A stretch of DNA of 64,000 nucleotides from Pseudomonas lundensis. GTDB lineage: Bacteria > Pseudomonadota > Gammaproteobacteria > Pseudomonadales > Pseudomonadaceae. This document shows positions 29,912 through 40,578 of this stretch, in pieces (positions within the stretch are counted from its first letter, which is position 1; every line of letters starts with the position of its first letter). Below the pieces are notes generated by a model. That model saw only the letters and a list, made by a program, of their open reading frames with translations, made no database searches and was not told the DNA's origin. Location: contig NZ_NQKI01000010.1 of NCBI RefSeq assembly GCF_002269125.1, forward strand, positions 62,001 to 126,000, written 5' to 3'. Made by a program: the position numbers and the translations under genes.

Positions 29912-31462
29912 ATGAACATGTCTCAAAAACCCGATAGCCGTACCCGCGATTCTCTGGCCCCGACAATGGCCGACATGCTTACCGTCTCGTTGCAAGAGAG
30001 CAAGGCGCTGATAAACAGCGTCACGCTCTATGAGGCTTCCAAGTTGCTGGGGGCTTTTTCTACCAGTGTGGTGGATTACGGCAAAAGCGCGCGCAAATGG
30101 CGTGCGCACACGTTGTCACGTTTGCCCATTGATTGCTGGAAGTGCGCAGACGGTTTTTTTTATGTGGAGCCGCTTAAGGAAGCATCGCTCAAGTACATGA
30201 GTGCTACTGCACCTGAAGACGCGGATGCGTCAGCCTGGAACCAGCTTGAGAATCGCAGGGCATTGCACAAAGCGCTGGTCGAGGTTTTACCTGCGGACAT
30301 GCGCCAAACGTACGCCGAGATGCTTGAGTGGACTCAGATCGAGCCTCAATCGCAGACACAGCCGGTGTTGGAAGATATGGCGCTGGCTCGCACGGTATAT
30401 GCTCTGGATCACCTGTTTTATCGGGAGTACGCCGCCTGTGAAGACGAACTGCGGCGTCAGGAGAACTTCCCGGAGCGCGATTCGATCCCTTTTGAATGGA
30501 TGGGGTGGCTGGCTGACAAGGCTGTACAAAAGGTTAACGCGCACCTGTTTATCTGGGGAGCGCTGCCTCTTCCCTGGCTGGACAAGGATCTTCCTGAAGA
30601 CGATCCCGTGGATGTCCCGACGCCATGTCAGCCTCCCCATAAGCCTGAGGGTGAACTCACGCTGGAGTTGCTGTGCAATGTGGTGGGTAACCGGGCGTTA
30701 CTGGAGTCTGCCCGCATTGGGGATTTGGCCGAAGCAGCTGCCCGTGTCAGCGTCGACCTGCTCAGCGCACTGAATCGGCAGCAGGTGGTTAATATCCCCG
30801 AACTTCGCAGTTGTGATGACCTCAGGGACACGCTCAAGCAGTGGTTTGGGGATCAAGGTGTGCTGGCGCATGAGCCTGGATTCGAGATGCCCTTGAAGGG
30901 CGACAACCTCGAAGTGGTGCTGTACCACACCTTCGAGGTGCAACAGCATTACGTGAAAACCCGCGGATCGATTGCGCCGGATTCGCACCGCAACCCGGAA
31001 AACTCATTTATGTTCGCGCTGGCGATGGTGGCCTGTTTCTATGGGCGCATCAGCCTTGACAAAGAATTTTCGGGAAGCACGTATCCCACGTATGCGGTGT
31101 TCCCCGCCCAGAACAAGCAGCAGGGTTTGGCGTATCGCTTCAAGCCCTTGGCGCCGCATGCCCGGGAGCTGATCAAAAGTATCTATGGGCAGATATTTTT
31201 TGCGAATACTGGCTGGGAGATTCGTGCTGAAGCGATTACGACGTATGCCGAAGGCCTGGCCTTAAAACGTTCCTGCCTGCAGGAACTGACGTTCAACACT
31301 TTTAAGCGTACGGCCCCTCATCTTTTGCTGAAACTTCATCAAGCGTTCAGCCGAATGGCAGAGCGTAAGAAAGCTGATTGCTTGCAGGGTTTGCCGCAGG
31401 GTTCATCGCCTCCCTCAGAGATGGCGTGCATTCAGCTGGCGATTGATGACTTGTTTGCCTAG
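29912..31462 (+). CDS. Unrecognised soluble protein, 516 aa
   Basis: The likely start is ATG 29912 behind AGAAGG. No signal peptide or TM; predicted mixed alpha/beta. Aromatic and acidic residues are frequent, with a Pro-rich linker near residue 235 (DDPVDVPTPCQPPHKPEGE) dividing two parts. The second part includes VVLYHTFEVQQHYVKTRGSIAPDSHRNPENSF and ends in a basic helical segment. No catalytic motif is recognised. GC content is slightly lower than in the core genes. A secreted-effector or mobile-element origin is possible but unsupported. Confidence 0.65.
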   Translation: MNMSQKPDSRTRDSLAPTMADMLTVSLQESKALINSVTLYEASKLLGAFSTSVVDYGKSARKWRAHTLSRLPIDCWKCADGFFYVEPLKEASLKYMSATAPEDADASAWNQLENRRALHKALVEVLPADMRQTYAEMLEWTQIEPQSQTQPVLEDMALARTVYALDHLFYREYAACEDELRRQENFPERDSIPFEWMGWLADKAVQKVNAHLFIWGALPLPWLDKDLPEDDPVDVPTPCQPPHKPEGELTLELLCNVVGNRALLESARIGDLAEAAARVSVDLLSALNRQQVVNIPELRSCDDLRDTLKQWFGDQGVLAHEPGFEMPLKGDNLEVVLYHTFEVQQHYVKTRGSIAPDSHRNPENSFMFALAMVACFYGRISLDKEFSGSTYPTYAVFPAQNKQQGLAYRFKPLAPHARELIKSIYGQIFFANTGWEIRAEAITTYAEGLALKRSCLQELTFNTFKRTAPHLLLKLHQAFSRMAERKKADCLQGLPQGSSPPSEMACIQLAIDDLFA

Positions 31463-31488
31463 CCGGTACGGCGGGTGAGATGGCCGGG

Positions 31489-31941
31489 TTACAGCGGCAA
31501 CACGCGGTCATGGATGACCCGTTTCATTACCAGTGTCGACACCAGGCGCTGTACGTTGGGCAGTGCGCTGAGGTGTTCGTCGTAGAGCTGCTGGTAGGCC
31601 GGCAAATCTTTGGCGATGACGTGCAGCAGATAATCCGGGTCGCCGAACAGCCGTTGGGCTTCGACGATTTGCGGGATGTCTGGCAGCGCGGCCTCGAAGT
31701 CGGCTACGGCCTGACGCGTGACTTCGCGCAGGGTCACGAACACCATCGCTGAAAAGTTCAGTCCCAGCTCGCTGGGCGCCAGCACGGCGCGATAGCCCAA
31801 AATAACCCCGGCTTCTTCCAGTGCCCGCACCCGACGATGACACGGCGACAGACTGAGACCCACGCGATCAGCCAGTTCGGTGAGAGAAAGTCGGCCGTCG
31901 GTGTGCAGTTCAGCAAGAATCTTTCGGTCAATTCGATCCAC
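31489..31941 (-). CDS. Lrp/AsnC-family transcriptional regulator
   Basis: 150 aa: N-terminal HTH (DRIDRKILAELHTDGRLSLTELADRVGLSLSPCHRRVRALEEAGVI, quoted in parts) and C-terminal RAM ligand-binding domain (GDPDYLLHVIAKDLPAYQQL). Such proteins sense amino acids. It is divergent from a LysE-type exporter 159 nt away, the classic arrangement of a regulator with the exporter it controls. A 13 nt palindrome AGAAG-AAC-CTTCT lies at 31944-31956 just before its start codon. Confidence 0.92.
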   Translation of the reverse strand: MDRIDRKILAELHTDGRLSLTELADRVGLSLSPCHRRVRALEEAGVILGYRAVLAPSELGLNFSAMVFVTLREVTRQAVADFEAALPDIPQIVEAQRLFGDPDYLLHVIAKDLPAYQQLYDEHLSALPNVQRLVSTLVMKRVIHDRVLPL

Positions 31942-31943
31942 TG

Positions 31944-31956
31944 AGAAGAACCTTCT
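31944..31956. promoter_or_regulatory. Possible operator of the Lrp-family regulator
   Basis: Perfect palindrome AGAAG-AAC-CTTCT just upstream of the regulator's start codon. A related half-site (TCTTCTACT) occurs about 65 nt further. Role inferred from position only. Confidence 0.3.
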
Positions 31957-32100
31957 AATTGTGTGGCGCTGGTCGGGGATAAACGCAAAGTAATCCTAGC
32001 AGCCTTTACCTAATCTTCTACTCGTTGCTTTCGCCGCGCGCGGTGTCCGCAAAGTGGCTTGTTCCTCAACTCTCTCTCGCCCGTAGAAGGTGCTTATCTC

Positions 32101-32715
32101 GTGACTCTCAGTGTTCTGGCCGCGTTCTGGGCGGTGTCGTTCCTGTTCATCATCACCCCTGGCGCAGATTGGGCTTACGCCATTTCGGCAGGGATGCGCG
32201 GACGTTGGGTAACGCCTGCAGTCGCAGGTTTGTTGTCGGGGCATCTACTGGCGACGATCATTGTCGCGGCGGGCGTCGGCGGGTTGATGGCCAGCAATCC
32301 GATGATTCTTAAGGTGCTGACCGTGGCTGGGTCGCTGTATTTATTCTGGCTTGGCGTGGGGATGCTCAGAAACCCCGCAACCCCGGTGTCCGGAAGCGTT
32401 CAGGTGGCGGACTCCTGGTCACGTTGGGCGTGGAAGGGGTTGTGCGTCAGCGGTTTGAATCCGAAGGTGTTTTTATTGTTTCTGGCGCTGTTGCCGCAGT
32501 TCACCGACCCCCTGTCGACATGGCCAGTGCCTGCGCAGATCGTGGCCCTGGGCGGGCTGCATGCGGTCAGTTGCGGCGTTGTGTATTTATTGGTTGGATT
32601 CGGTGCCCGCGCGGTGTTGCAAACCCGGCCCGGCGCCGCGCAACGGGTCAGTCAGACCTCGGGCGCCATCATGATCCTGATTGCCCTGATATTGCTGGCC
32701 GAGCAGATGCTGTAA
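32101..32715 (+). CDS. LysE-family amino acid exporter
   Basis: 204 aa from the GTG at 32101, behind AAGGTG; a TTG at 32059 is a less likely start. Six TMs. The family signature FIITPGADWAYAISAGMRGRW near the N-terminus and GLCVSGLNPKVFLLFLALLPQF in the middle are clear. It exports an amino acid, probably under control of the divergent Lrp-family regulator. The substrate is unknown. Confidence 0.9.
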   Translation: MTLSVLAAFWAVSFLFIITPGADWAYAISAGMRGRWVTPAVAGLLSGHLLATIIVAAGVGGLMASNPMILKVLTVAGSLYLFWLGVGMLRNPATPVSGSVQVADSWSRWAWKGLCVSGLNPKVFLLFLALLPQFTDPLSTWPVPAQIVALGGLHAVSCGVVYLLVGFGARAVLQTRPGAAQRVSQTSGAIMILIALILLAEQML

Positions 32716-32720
32716 CCCGT

Positions 32721-32744
32721 CGCTGCCCGTGTGTCAGGGCAGCG
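32721..32744. terminator. Hairpin between convergent genes
   Basis: CGCTGCCC and GGGCAGCG form a perfect eight-base-pair stem with an eight-base loop between the LysE exporter and the TonB receptor. No T-run follows, so termination activity is uncertain. Confidence 0.35.
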
Positions 32745-32756
32745 AGGGTGCAGGGC

Positions 32757-35189
32757 TTAGAAGTCTGCCTTGAGCGACATAATGACGTTACGCGGTTCGC
32801 CATAGAAGTTGCCGAACCCTTCAGTGCCGATACTGGCGTAGTAGCGTTTGTCGAACAGGTTGTTGCCATTGAGCGCGACCGACCAAGTGTCATCAATGCG
32901 ATAGCCAATGCGCCCGTTCCATACCGCGTAACCCGCCTGGCTGACGTCGTTACCGCTGATGGGCGACACGCGGTAATTGCTGCTCTGCGCGTTGACGCCC
33001 GCCCCTAACGTGACGCGCTCCAGGGCGCCCGTCAGTGCGTAATCGGCCCACACCCGCAACAGGTGACGCGGCACGTAAGAGGTGTAGGCCAGGCCTTTCT
33101 GATCGGGCTGGGCGTCTTCCAGTACTTTGCTCTGGGTGTAGGTGTAGCCCGCCAGCAGTTGCAGGCGCTCGATAACTTCGCCGCTGATTTCTGCCTCGAA
33201 GCCCTGGGCGCGGACTTTGCCGGAGTTCAGTGAGCAACTGCTGTCCGGGCACAACGGATCATCTTGCGCGGCATCGTTTTGCACGGTGCGGAACAGGTTA
33301 AAAGCGCTGTTGAGGCGTCCTTCGAACCATTCGCCCTTGATCCCCAGCTCGTAACTTTTGCCGATTAACGGTTTGAGGCTGCTGCCGTCGATGGTTTTGT
33401 AGCCGCCTTGTGGGGTGAAAATGTCGGTATAGCTGGCGTAAGTGGTGAGGTTATCGTTGATGTCGAACAACACGGCGGCAAAGGGGGTGACTTGCCCGCT
33501 TTCCCTGGCTTTGGAGCTGACCGGGGTGCCTTCACCGCGCCAGTAGGTGGTGGAGTCGCTGTCCGATGAGTACCAACTGACCCGGCTGCCAACCACAACG
33601 GTCAGAGGATCGGCCAGTTTCAGTCGGGCGAGGCTGTAGGCGCCATATTGCTGGATGCGCATGTCCACCGGGCCGCCCCGCGAGGCATTGGCAAGGTAGT
33701 AGCCCTCGTCCGGCCGTGGCAGATGGTGATCCGGATTGAAGATGTCCTGGCGCTGGGGCAGGGCCGCCACGGCGTAGAAGTCATCTTTATGCGAGCGACT
33801 GGCGTTGGCGCCCACGATCAGTTCGTGCGCTTGGCCGAAGGCATCAAACGTGCCATCGACATAGGCATCGAAGCCGTAGTCGACCTGATCGTAGTCGTAA
33901 ATGCTCCCCAGCATGAGCGTGTTGGTGTGGGTAGCACCTACGGGAACAGGCCCGCTGGGGAAGGCGTATTCCATGTCCTGGGTATTTTTGGAATACACCC
34001 CGGCCACCTTGAGTGCCCAGTCGTCACTGAGGGTGTGGGTCAGGTCACTGAAGACGGTCGTGCGTTTGCTGCGCTGGTTATTCCACGCTGTATTCAGGCA
34101 GGTGGAGCGGTTGAGCTTCAAGTCGCTGCCGTTGGCATAGCGCGGCAACCCACCCCAGCACGGGGTGGCATCTACGTCTTCATACGCCAGGCCCAGGCCG
34201 AGCGTGGTGTCCGGGGTGAGGTCCAGATCAAGGGCGCCGTAGTAAATCTGGTCGCGGCGTTCAGCGACGTCATAAAAATACTGGCGGGTTTGTTGGGCCA
34301 TTACGGCGCGGCCTCGCAACGTGCTGGACTCATTCAAGGGCCCGCCGGTGTCCACCAGGCCGCGATAGTTGTCCCATGTGCCCGCCGAGAGCGAGAGTTG
34401 CGTGTGCGGCGTGTACCCGCCGCGTTTGCGCACAAAATTGACTCCGCCCGCTGTGCCGCCCGCGCCCTTCATCATGCCGGCGGCACCGCGCAACACCTCA
34501 ACCCGGTCATAAATTGCCATGTCGCTGTTGAAGCTGTCGGCCTGTACGTAGCTGCTGCCGATGTCCAGCGGCACGCCGTCGTACTGATACTGGCCGCTCA
34601 TGCGAAATCCGCGCGAGTAAAAGTACTTACCGCCCATGGGGGAGTCGTACACGGTGATTCCGGGGACTTTCTCCATGACTTGATCGATGGTGTTGAGGTT
34701 TTGGTCATCGAGCATTTTGCGGGTGATCACGGTGACGGACTGGGGTGTTTCTTTGAGGCTGTGTGAACCTTTGCCGATGGTGACCGCCTGGGCCGTGTAA
34801 GACCCGGAACCTTCAGTGGTGGCGTCGCGGCTTTGCTCGACGACGCGGGTGACCCCCAATTGCAGTGCATCGCCGTTTTGCGGAGCCGGTTCGACGCTGA
34901 AGTTGCCCTGGCCCGTGATGCGCAATTGCAGACGGCTGCCTGCCAGTGCCGCGTCCATCGCCTGCTCGGGCGACATGCGCCCGACCACAGCCGGTGCCTG
35001 TTTGCCCTGCACGAGGGCGGGTTCAAGGGAGATGATGTTCCCGCTCTGGCTGGCAATCGAATTGAGGGTAGTGGCCAAGGGGCCAGCCCGAAGGTTGAAA
35101 TTCACGTCTTGCGCTTGAACCAGTGCAGGGCTCGCCACCGTTACCAGAGCAACGGCAACGCAGAGGGCGTTGGGCCACGGGTTGATCAC
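32757..35189 (-). CDS. TonB-dependent siderophore receptor with N-terminal signalling domain
   Basis: 810 aa from the GTG at 35189, behind AGGAG. Signal peptide ends ALVQA. An STN domain (about 30-105: VNFNLRAGPLATTLNSIASQSG, MSPEQAMDAAL) relays signal to the adjacent FecR. The plug (about 150-270) has ETPQSVTVITRKMLDDQN and YSRGFRMSGQYQYDG; the 22-strand barrel ends VIMSLKADF with terminal Phe. It imports a ferric siderophore and triggers surface signalling. The siderophore is not identifiable. The gene is downstream of fecI and fecR homologues on the same strand. Confidence 0.95.
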   Translation of the reverse strand: MINPWPNALCVAVALVTVASPALVQAQDVNFNLRAGPLATTLNSIASQSGNIISLEPALVQGKQAPAVVGRMSPEQAMDAALAGSRLQLRITGQGNFSVEPAPQNGDALQLGVTRVVEQSRDATTEGSGSYTAQAVTIGKGSHSLKETPQSVTVITRKMLDDQNLNTIDQVMEKVPGITVYDSPMGGKYFYSRGFRMSGQYQYDGVPLDIGSSYVQADSFNSDMAIYDRVEVLRGAAGMMKGAGGTAGGVNFVRKRGGYTPHTQLSLSAGTWDNYRGLVDTGGPLNESSTLRGRAVMAQQTRQYFYDVAERRDQIYYGALDLDLTPDTTLGLGLAYEDVDATPCWGGLPRYANGSDLKLNRSTCLNTAWNNQRSKRTTVFSDLTHTLSDDWALKVAGVYSKNTQDMEYAFPSGPVPVGATHTNTLMLGSIYDYDQVDYGFDAYVDGTFDAFGQAHELIVGANASRSHKDDFYAVAALPQRQDIFNPDHHLPRPDEGYYLANASRGGPVDMRIQQYGAYSLARLKLADPLTVVVGSRVSWYSSDSDSTTYWRGEGTPVSSKARESGQVTPFAAVLFDINDNLTTYASYTDIFTPQGGYKTIDGSSLKPLIGKSYELGIKGEWFEGRLNSAFNLFRTVQNDAAQDDPLCPDSSCSLNSGKVRAQGFEAEISGEVIERLQLLAGYTYTQSKVLEDAQPDQKGLAYTSYVPRHLLRVWADYALTGALERVTLGAGVNAQSSNYRVSPISGNDVSQAGYAVWNGRIGYRIDDTWSVALNGNNLFDKRYYASIGTEGFGNFYGEPRNVIMSLKADF

Positions 35190-35288
35190 AGCATTCTCCT
35201 GATCGTGTGAAGGTGTCAGGAGATAGGTGGGATGAGAAATGAAAACCGGACACAAATACGATTAATGTTCAAAAAGAAAACATCACTC

Positions 35289-36257
35289 TCATCGGGCGCT
35301 GATCACGGTCAGCCATGGGCTGTAGTGATCCACGCGAATGGCATGGGTTTCTGCCAGTGCGGCGAATGCCCGCTGGGGATCGTTGAGCGGATACACGCCC
35401 TGTACGCGTAATTGCCGTACCTCGGGCGCCACGCGTACGAAGCCACGGGTATAAGGCCTCAACGCATCCACGACCTGCTCCAGCGGATCATCCAGCACGT
35501 TCAGCCTGCCGCTTTGCCAGTCGGCGCGCTGGCGTTGTTCACCAGGCGCCGGGGTGATGCGGTCGGCATGCAGCAGCGCTGACTGGCCTTCTTGCAGGTT
35601 AAGCGTAGCGCCGTTGGGCAGGCGGGTTTCAACGGCATGCTGCAACACCACGACGCGGCTGACCCCGTGCTCTTGAGACACCAGAAAGCGCGTGCCCAAG
35701 GCGCGGACTTCACCCTGCGCCGTACGCACCCGCAAGGGCCGTTGTGGATCGGGCGCTACCTGAATCACCAGTTCGCCGCGGCGCAAGATGAGCAGGCGTT
35801 GAGCGGCATCGAAGTGCAGGTCCACGGCGCTGTTGGCATTGAGGCTCAAGTGGCTGCCATCTGCCAGATTGAAGTCTTGACGTTGAGCGCGGCCCGTTGA
35901 CAGGTCGGCCAGCAAGGAAACACCAGACGGGCTTTTTGCGCCGAGCCATACACCGCCGCCCAGCACTCCCAGCCCTGCGATCATGCGCAAGGCGTCACGC
36001 CGCGTGGTGTGGGGTTGAAGCAGGACCTTGCGGGCTTCGCTGGCCTGGCCGGGTACGCGGTTATCCAGTGCGCGCAATGGGTTGAACGAGGCGCCGATGC
36101 GGTTTTGCAGCGTGGTCCACGTCTGCTGGTGAGCCGGGTCGTGATTGAGCCAACACGTGAAGCGCTTGAGCAGATCCGGCGTGGGCGTCTCGGCGCGCAG
36201 TTTGACCATCCAGTCAATCGCCTGTTCGCTGAGCGGGTCCAGTTGCGGCTTGCTCAT
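35289..36257 (-). CDS. fecR: FecR-family anti-sigma/sigma-regulator
   Basis: 322 aa from the ATG at 36257, which overlaps the fecI stop (ATGA). N-terminal cytoplasmic segment (AIDWMVKLRAETPTPDLL, NHDPAHQQTW) binds the sigma factor; one TM near residue 95 (MIAGLGVLGGGVWLGA); periplasmic FecR domain with LADGSHLSLNANSAVDL and VRALGTRFLVSQE; then a C-terminal domain contacting the receptor's STN domain. It passes the siderophore signal to FecI. Coupled translation fits the operon. Confidence 0.93.
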   Translation of the reverse strand: MSKPQLDPLSEQAIDWMVKLRAETPTPDLLKRFTCWLNHDPAHQQTWTTLQNRIGASFNPLRALDNRVPGQASEARKVLLQPHTTRRDALRMIAGLGVLGGGVWLGAKSPSGVSLLADLSTGRAQRQDFNLADGSHLSLNANSAVDLHFDAAQRLLILRRGELVIQVAPDPQRPLRVRTAQGEVRALGTRFLVSQEHGVSRVVVLQHAVETRLPNGATLNLQEGQSALLHADRITPAPGEQRQRADWQSGRLNVLDDPLEQVVDALRPYTRGFVRVAPEVRQLRVQGVYPLNDPQRAFAALAETHAIRVDHYSPWLTVISAR

Positions 36258-36760
36258 TGGCTGGCCTCGCACAGGTAGCACATGCGCAAGGCTTGCTTCA
36301 TGTAGCGGCTGACGGTGCGTTCTGAAAGCCCCAGCTTTTGAGCGATGGCCACGTAGCTCAAACCGTCGAGCTGGCTGTAAAGGAATGTGGCTTTGACCGC
36401 CATCGGCAAGCCGTCGAGCGCGCGGTCAATGGCAATCAGTGCTTCGGTCAGTTGCAGTTGTTCTTCTGGCGAGGGGGCGACGGCTTCCGGCAACAGCGCC
36501 AATCGCTCCAGGTAGGCCAGTTCCAGCTGGCGTCGCCGGTGACGATCGAAGATCAGCCGCCGGGCAATGGTCGAGAGGTAAGCACGGGGTTGCTCAATGC
36601 TGTCCGTATCCACCTGGGCCGCCAGCAACTGGCAAAACGTGTCCGCCGCCGTGTCCTGTGCGTCGGCGTGATTACGTAAGCGGCGCTGAATGTGTTGCAG
36701 CAACCAGCGATGATGATCGCTGAAAAAGAAACCCAGCTTGCTGGTCGAAGGAGAATGCAC
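36254..36760 (-). CDS. fecI: FecI-family extracytoplasmic function sigma factor
   Basis: 168 aa with sigma-2 (NHADAQDTAADTFCQLL, QPRAYLSTIARRLIFDRHRR) and sigma-4 regions (LDGLPMAVKATFLYSQLDGLSYVAIAQKLGLSERTVSRYMKQAL). It directs transcription of the TonB receptor gene after ferric-siderophore signalling through FecR. A possible Fur site lies 23 nt upstream of its start, so iron probably represses it. Confidence 0.93.
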   Translation of the reverse strand: MHSPSTSKLGFFFSDHHRWLLQHIQRRLRNHADAQDTAADTFCQLLAAQVDTDSIEQPRAYLSTIARRLIFDRHRRRQLELAYLERLALLPEAVAPSPEEQLQLTEALIAIDRALDGLPMAVKATFLYSQLDGLSYVAIAQKLGLSERTVSRYMKQALRMCYLCEASQ

Positions 36761-36782
36761 CGGTTGGCGTCCAGATGTGAGT

Positions 36783-36801
36783 GCGAATAGTTCTCAATAG
36801 T
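36783..36801. promoter_or_regulatory. Possible Fur box upstream of fecI
   Basis: The 19 nt starting GCGAATAGTTC match the palindromic Fur consensus at about 11 of 19 positions in one orientation. It lies 23 nt upstream of fecI, the place where Fur usually controls FecI-type sigma genes. Confidence 0.45.
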
Positions 36802-36940
36802 AGCGGCGAGATGATGGCCACTGCAATCACTGCGTGCGCGGATGCATACACAACGGTGTCGGGTCGTGATTGGAGAGACGTCGCGGGTGCGGGCATAATT
36901 GGTCACTGACATTGTTTGCAACATCTGACTGGAGTCGCCC

Positions 36941-37336
36941 ATGAAATCCCCCGTCTTGCCAGGCCTGGCCCTGATTGTCGCTGCCGGAATGATGAGCTCA
37001 TCGGCCGTCGCAGCGGGGGATGCTGAAGCGGGCGGCAGGTTATTCACGAAAATGTGCGCGGGCTGCCACAGCATCGGCAAAGGCGCCCGGGGCGGTTTTG
37101 GCCCACAACTTAATGGTGTGATCGGGCGGCCTGCCGCGGCAACCAAGGACTATCAATACTCTGACGCCATGAAAAATTCAGGCGTGGTGTGGACCAGAGA
37201 CAAACTGGCGGCCTACATCGAGGCGCCGAAGAAAGTGGTCAGTGGCACGCGCATGATTTTCTGGGGGATTAGCGATCAGGAGAAAATCGACAACCTGCTG
37301 GCTTATCTGGAGACCTTCCAGGACGCAGATCACTGA
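36941..37336 (+). CDS. Periplasmic c-type cytochrome (class I)
   Basis: 131 aa. Signal peptide ends AVAA near residue 25. One heme-attachment site CAGCH at about residues 41-45 and a Met ligand in GTRMIFWGI at about residue 105 mark a class I cytochrome c of the c2 type, with a mature length of about 105. Small electron carrier; redox partner unknown. It diverges from fecI. Its end overlaps the convergent hypothetical gene by seven nucleotides. Confidence 0.93.
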   Translation: MKSPVLPGLALIVAAGMMSSSAVAAGDAEAGGRLFTKMCAGCHSIGKGARGGFGPQLNGVIGRPAAATKDYQYSDAMKNSGVVWTRDKLAAYIEAPKKVVSGTRMIFWGISDQEKIDNLLAYLETFQDADH

Positions 37337-37659
37337 ATGTCTTTCAAATAACCCCTGAGGTGGGTCAGCGGGGTGCCCATTTGCTCCAGGGTCTGAGCGT
37401 GGGCGAAGGCGGTGGCGAGCTTGTGCAGCTCGCGTCCCAATGGCTTCTGTGCGCTGCCTAAAGCGTTCAGTGCCAAGTTCAGGCAATCGGCCATTTTTGC
37501 CTGAATGGCAGGCACATCGTCGTTGCGCACCAGCAACGCAAACACTTCGCGCTGATACTCATCCATTACAGGGTCGTCGCGCAGAATCGGACTATGACCG
37601 TCGGTCTCATAGACCAACTTGAGAGAGAAAAGGGCGACAGTCTCCAGCGACGATTCCAT
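37330..37659 (-). CDS. Conserved hypothetical protein, 109 aa
   Basis: Starts at ATG 37659 behind AGGAAA. Soluble, mainly helical (EYQREVFALLVRNDDVPAIQAKMADCLNLAL in parts), with no signal or TM and no recognised motif. It converges with the cytochrome gene, overlapping by seven nucleotides. Codon use resembles core genes. Confidence 0.6.
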   Translation of the reverse strand: MESSLETVALFSLKLVYETDGHSPILRDDPVMDEYQREVFALLVRNDDVPAIQAKMADCLNLALNALGSAQKPLGRELHKLATAFAHAQTLEQMGTPLTHLRGYLKDIQ

Positions 37660-37713
37660 ATAGAGATTTCCTGTTTTAAAGGTGCCGGACGGCAGTGTTC
37701 ACTTTTCTGCAGG

Positions 37714-37748
37714 CGAAAAAAAAGACCTTGAATTTCAAGGTCTTTTTT
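37714..37748 (-). terminator. Terminator downstream of tRNA-Leu
   Basis: GACCTTGAA pairs with TTCAAGGTC; on the minus strand a run of eight Ts follows. It lies six nucleotides beyond the tRNA 3' end. Confidence 0.88.
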
Positions 37749-37753
37749 TAAGA

Positions 37754-37838
37754 TGGTGCCCCGAGGGAGACTCGAACTCCCACTTCTTTCGAAAACGGAT
37801 TTTGAATCCGCCGCGTCTACCAATTCCGCCATCAGGGC
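37754..37838 (-). tRNA. tRNA-Leu (anticodon CAA)
   Basis: 85 nt with encoded CCA. Acceptor arm GCCCTGA pairs with TCGGGGC; the anticodon stem GCGGA/TCCGT brackets loop TTCAAAA, giving anticodon CAA for UUG codons. A long variable arm and GGTAGACGC D-loop are type II leucine features. GTTCGAGTC is the T loop. A terminator follows directly. Confidence 0.97.
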
Positions 37839-37944
37839 TCAATGGCGGCGAAGTATAGAGATGAGATTTAGGTCGGTCAACAACTTATTGGTCTATTTTT
37901 GCTAACTCCGTTAAACTCCCCGGCCCTGCTAGACGAAACCTATC

Positions 37945-40133
<2,189 letters not shown>

Positions 40134-40175
40134 TTTTCGGACCCTAAGAAACACTTTTTGCAACTGGAGTGCTTA

Positions 40176-40511
40176 ATGAGCTTTTTCATCTCTCCCGCTT
40201 TCGCGGACGCTGCTGCACCTGCTGCTGGCCCAGCCGGTACTGGTTTTGAGTGGATTTTCCTGGTCGGCTTCCTGGTCATCTTTTACTTGATGATCTGGCG
40301 CCCGCAGGCCAAGCGCGCCAAAGAGCAGAAAGCCCTGTTGGGTAACCTGCAAAAAGGCGACGAAGTCGTTACCACTGGCGGTATCGCCGGCAAAATCACC
40401 AAAGTGACTGACGCTTTTGTTGTGATTGAAGTGTCTGACACTGTCGAGCTGAAAATTCAGAAGGGCGCTGTAGCCGCCACGTTGCCTAAAGGCACGCTGA
40501 AAGCGATCTAA
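40176..40511 (+). CDS. yajC: Sec translocon accessory protein YajC
   Basis: 111 aa from the ATG at 40176 (CTGGAG site). An N-terminal TM (WIFLVGFLVIFYLMIWRPQ) is followed by a small basic/beta domain with QKGDEVVTTGGIAGKITKV. It joins SecDF and YidC in the holotranslocon. Lies 42 nt after tgt and 67 nt before secD. Confidence 0.96.
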   Translation: MSFFISPAFADAAAPAAGPAGTGFEWIFLVGFLVIFYLMIWRPQAKRAKEQKALLGNLQKGDEVVTTGGIAGKITKVTDAFVVIEVSDTVELKIQKGAVAATLPKGTLKAI

Positions 40512-40578
40512 AGTTTCAACTTTTAACAATCGACGGGGCGCGCAAGGCGCCCCGCGTTCTAAGCGGGCGGCGTGATTG

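Noticed and set aside
33648..34766. 372-codon open frame opposite the TonB receptor gene
   Set aside because: Shadow frame; the minus strand encodes a full receptor with STN, plug and barrel motifs.
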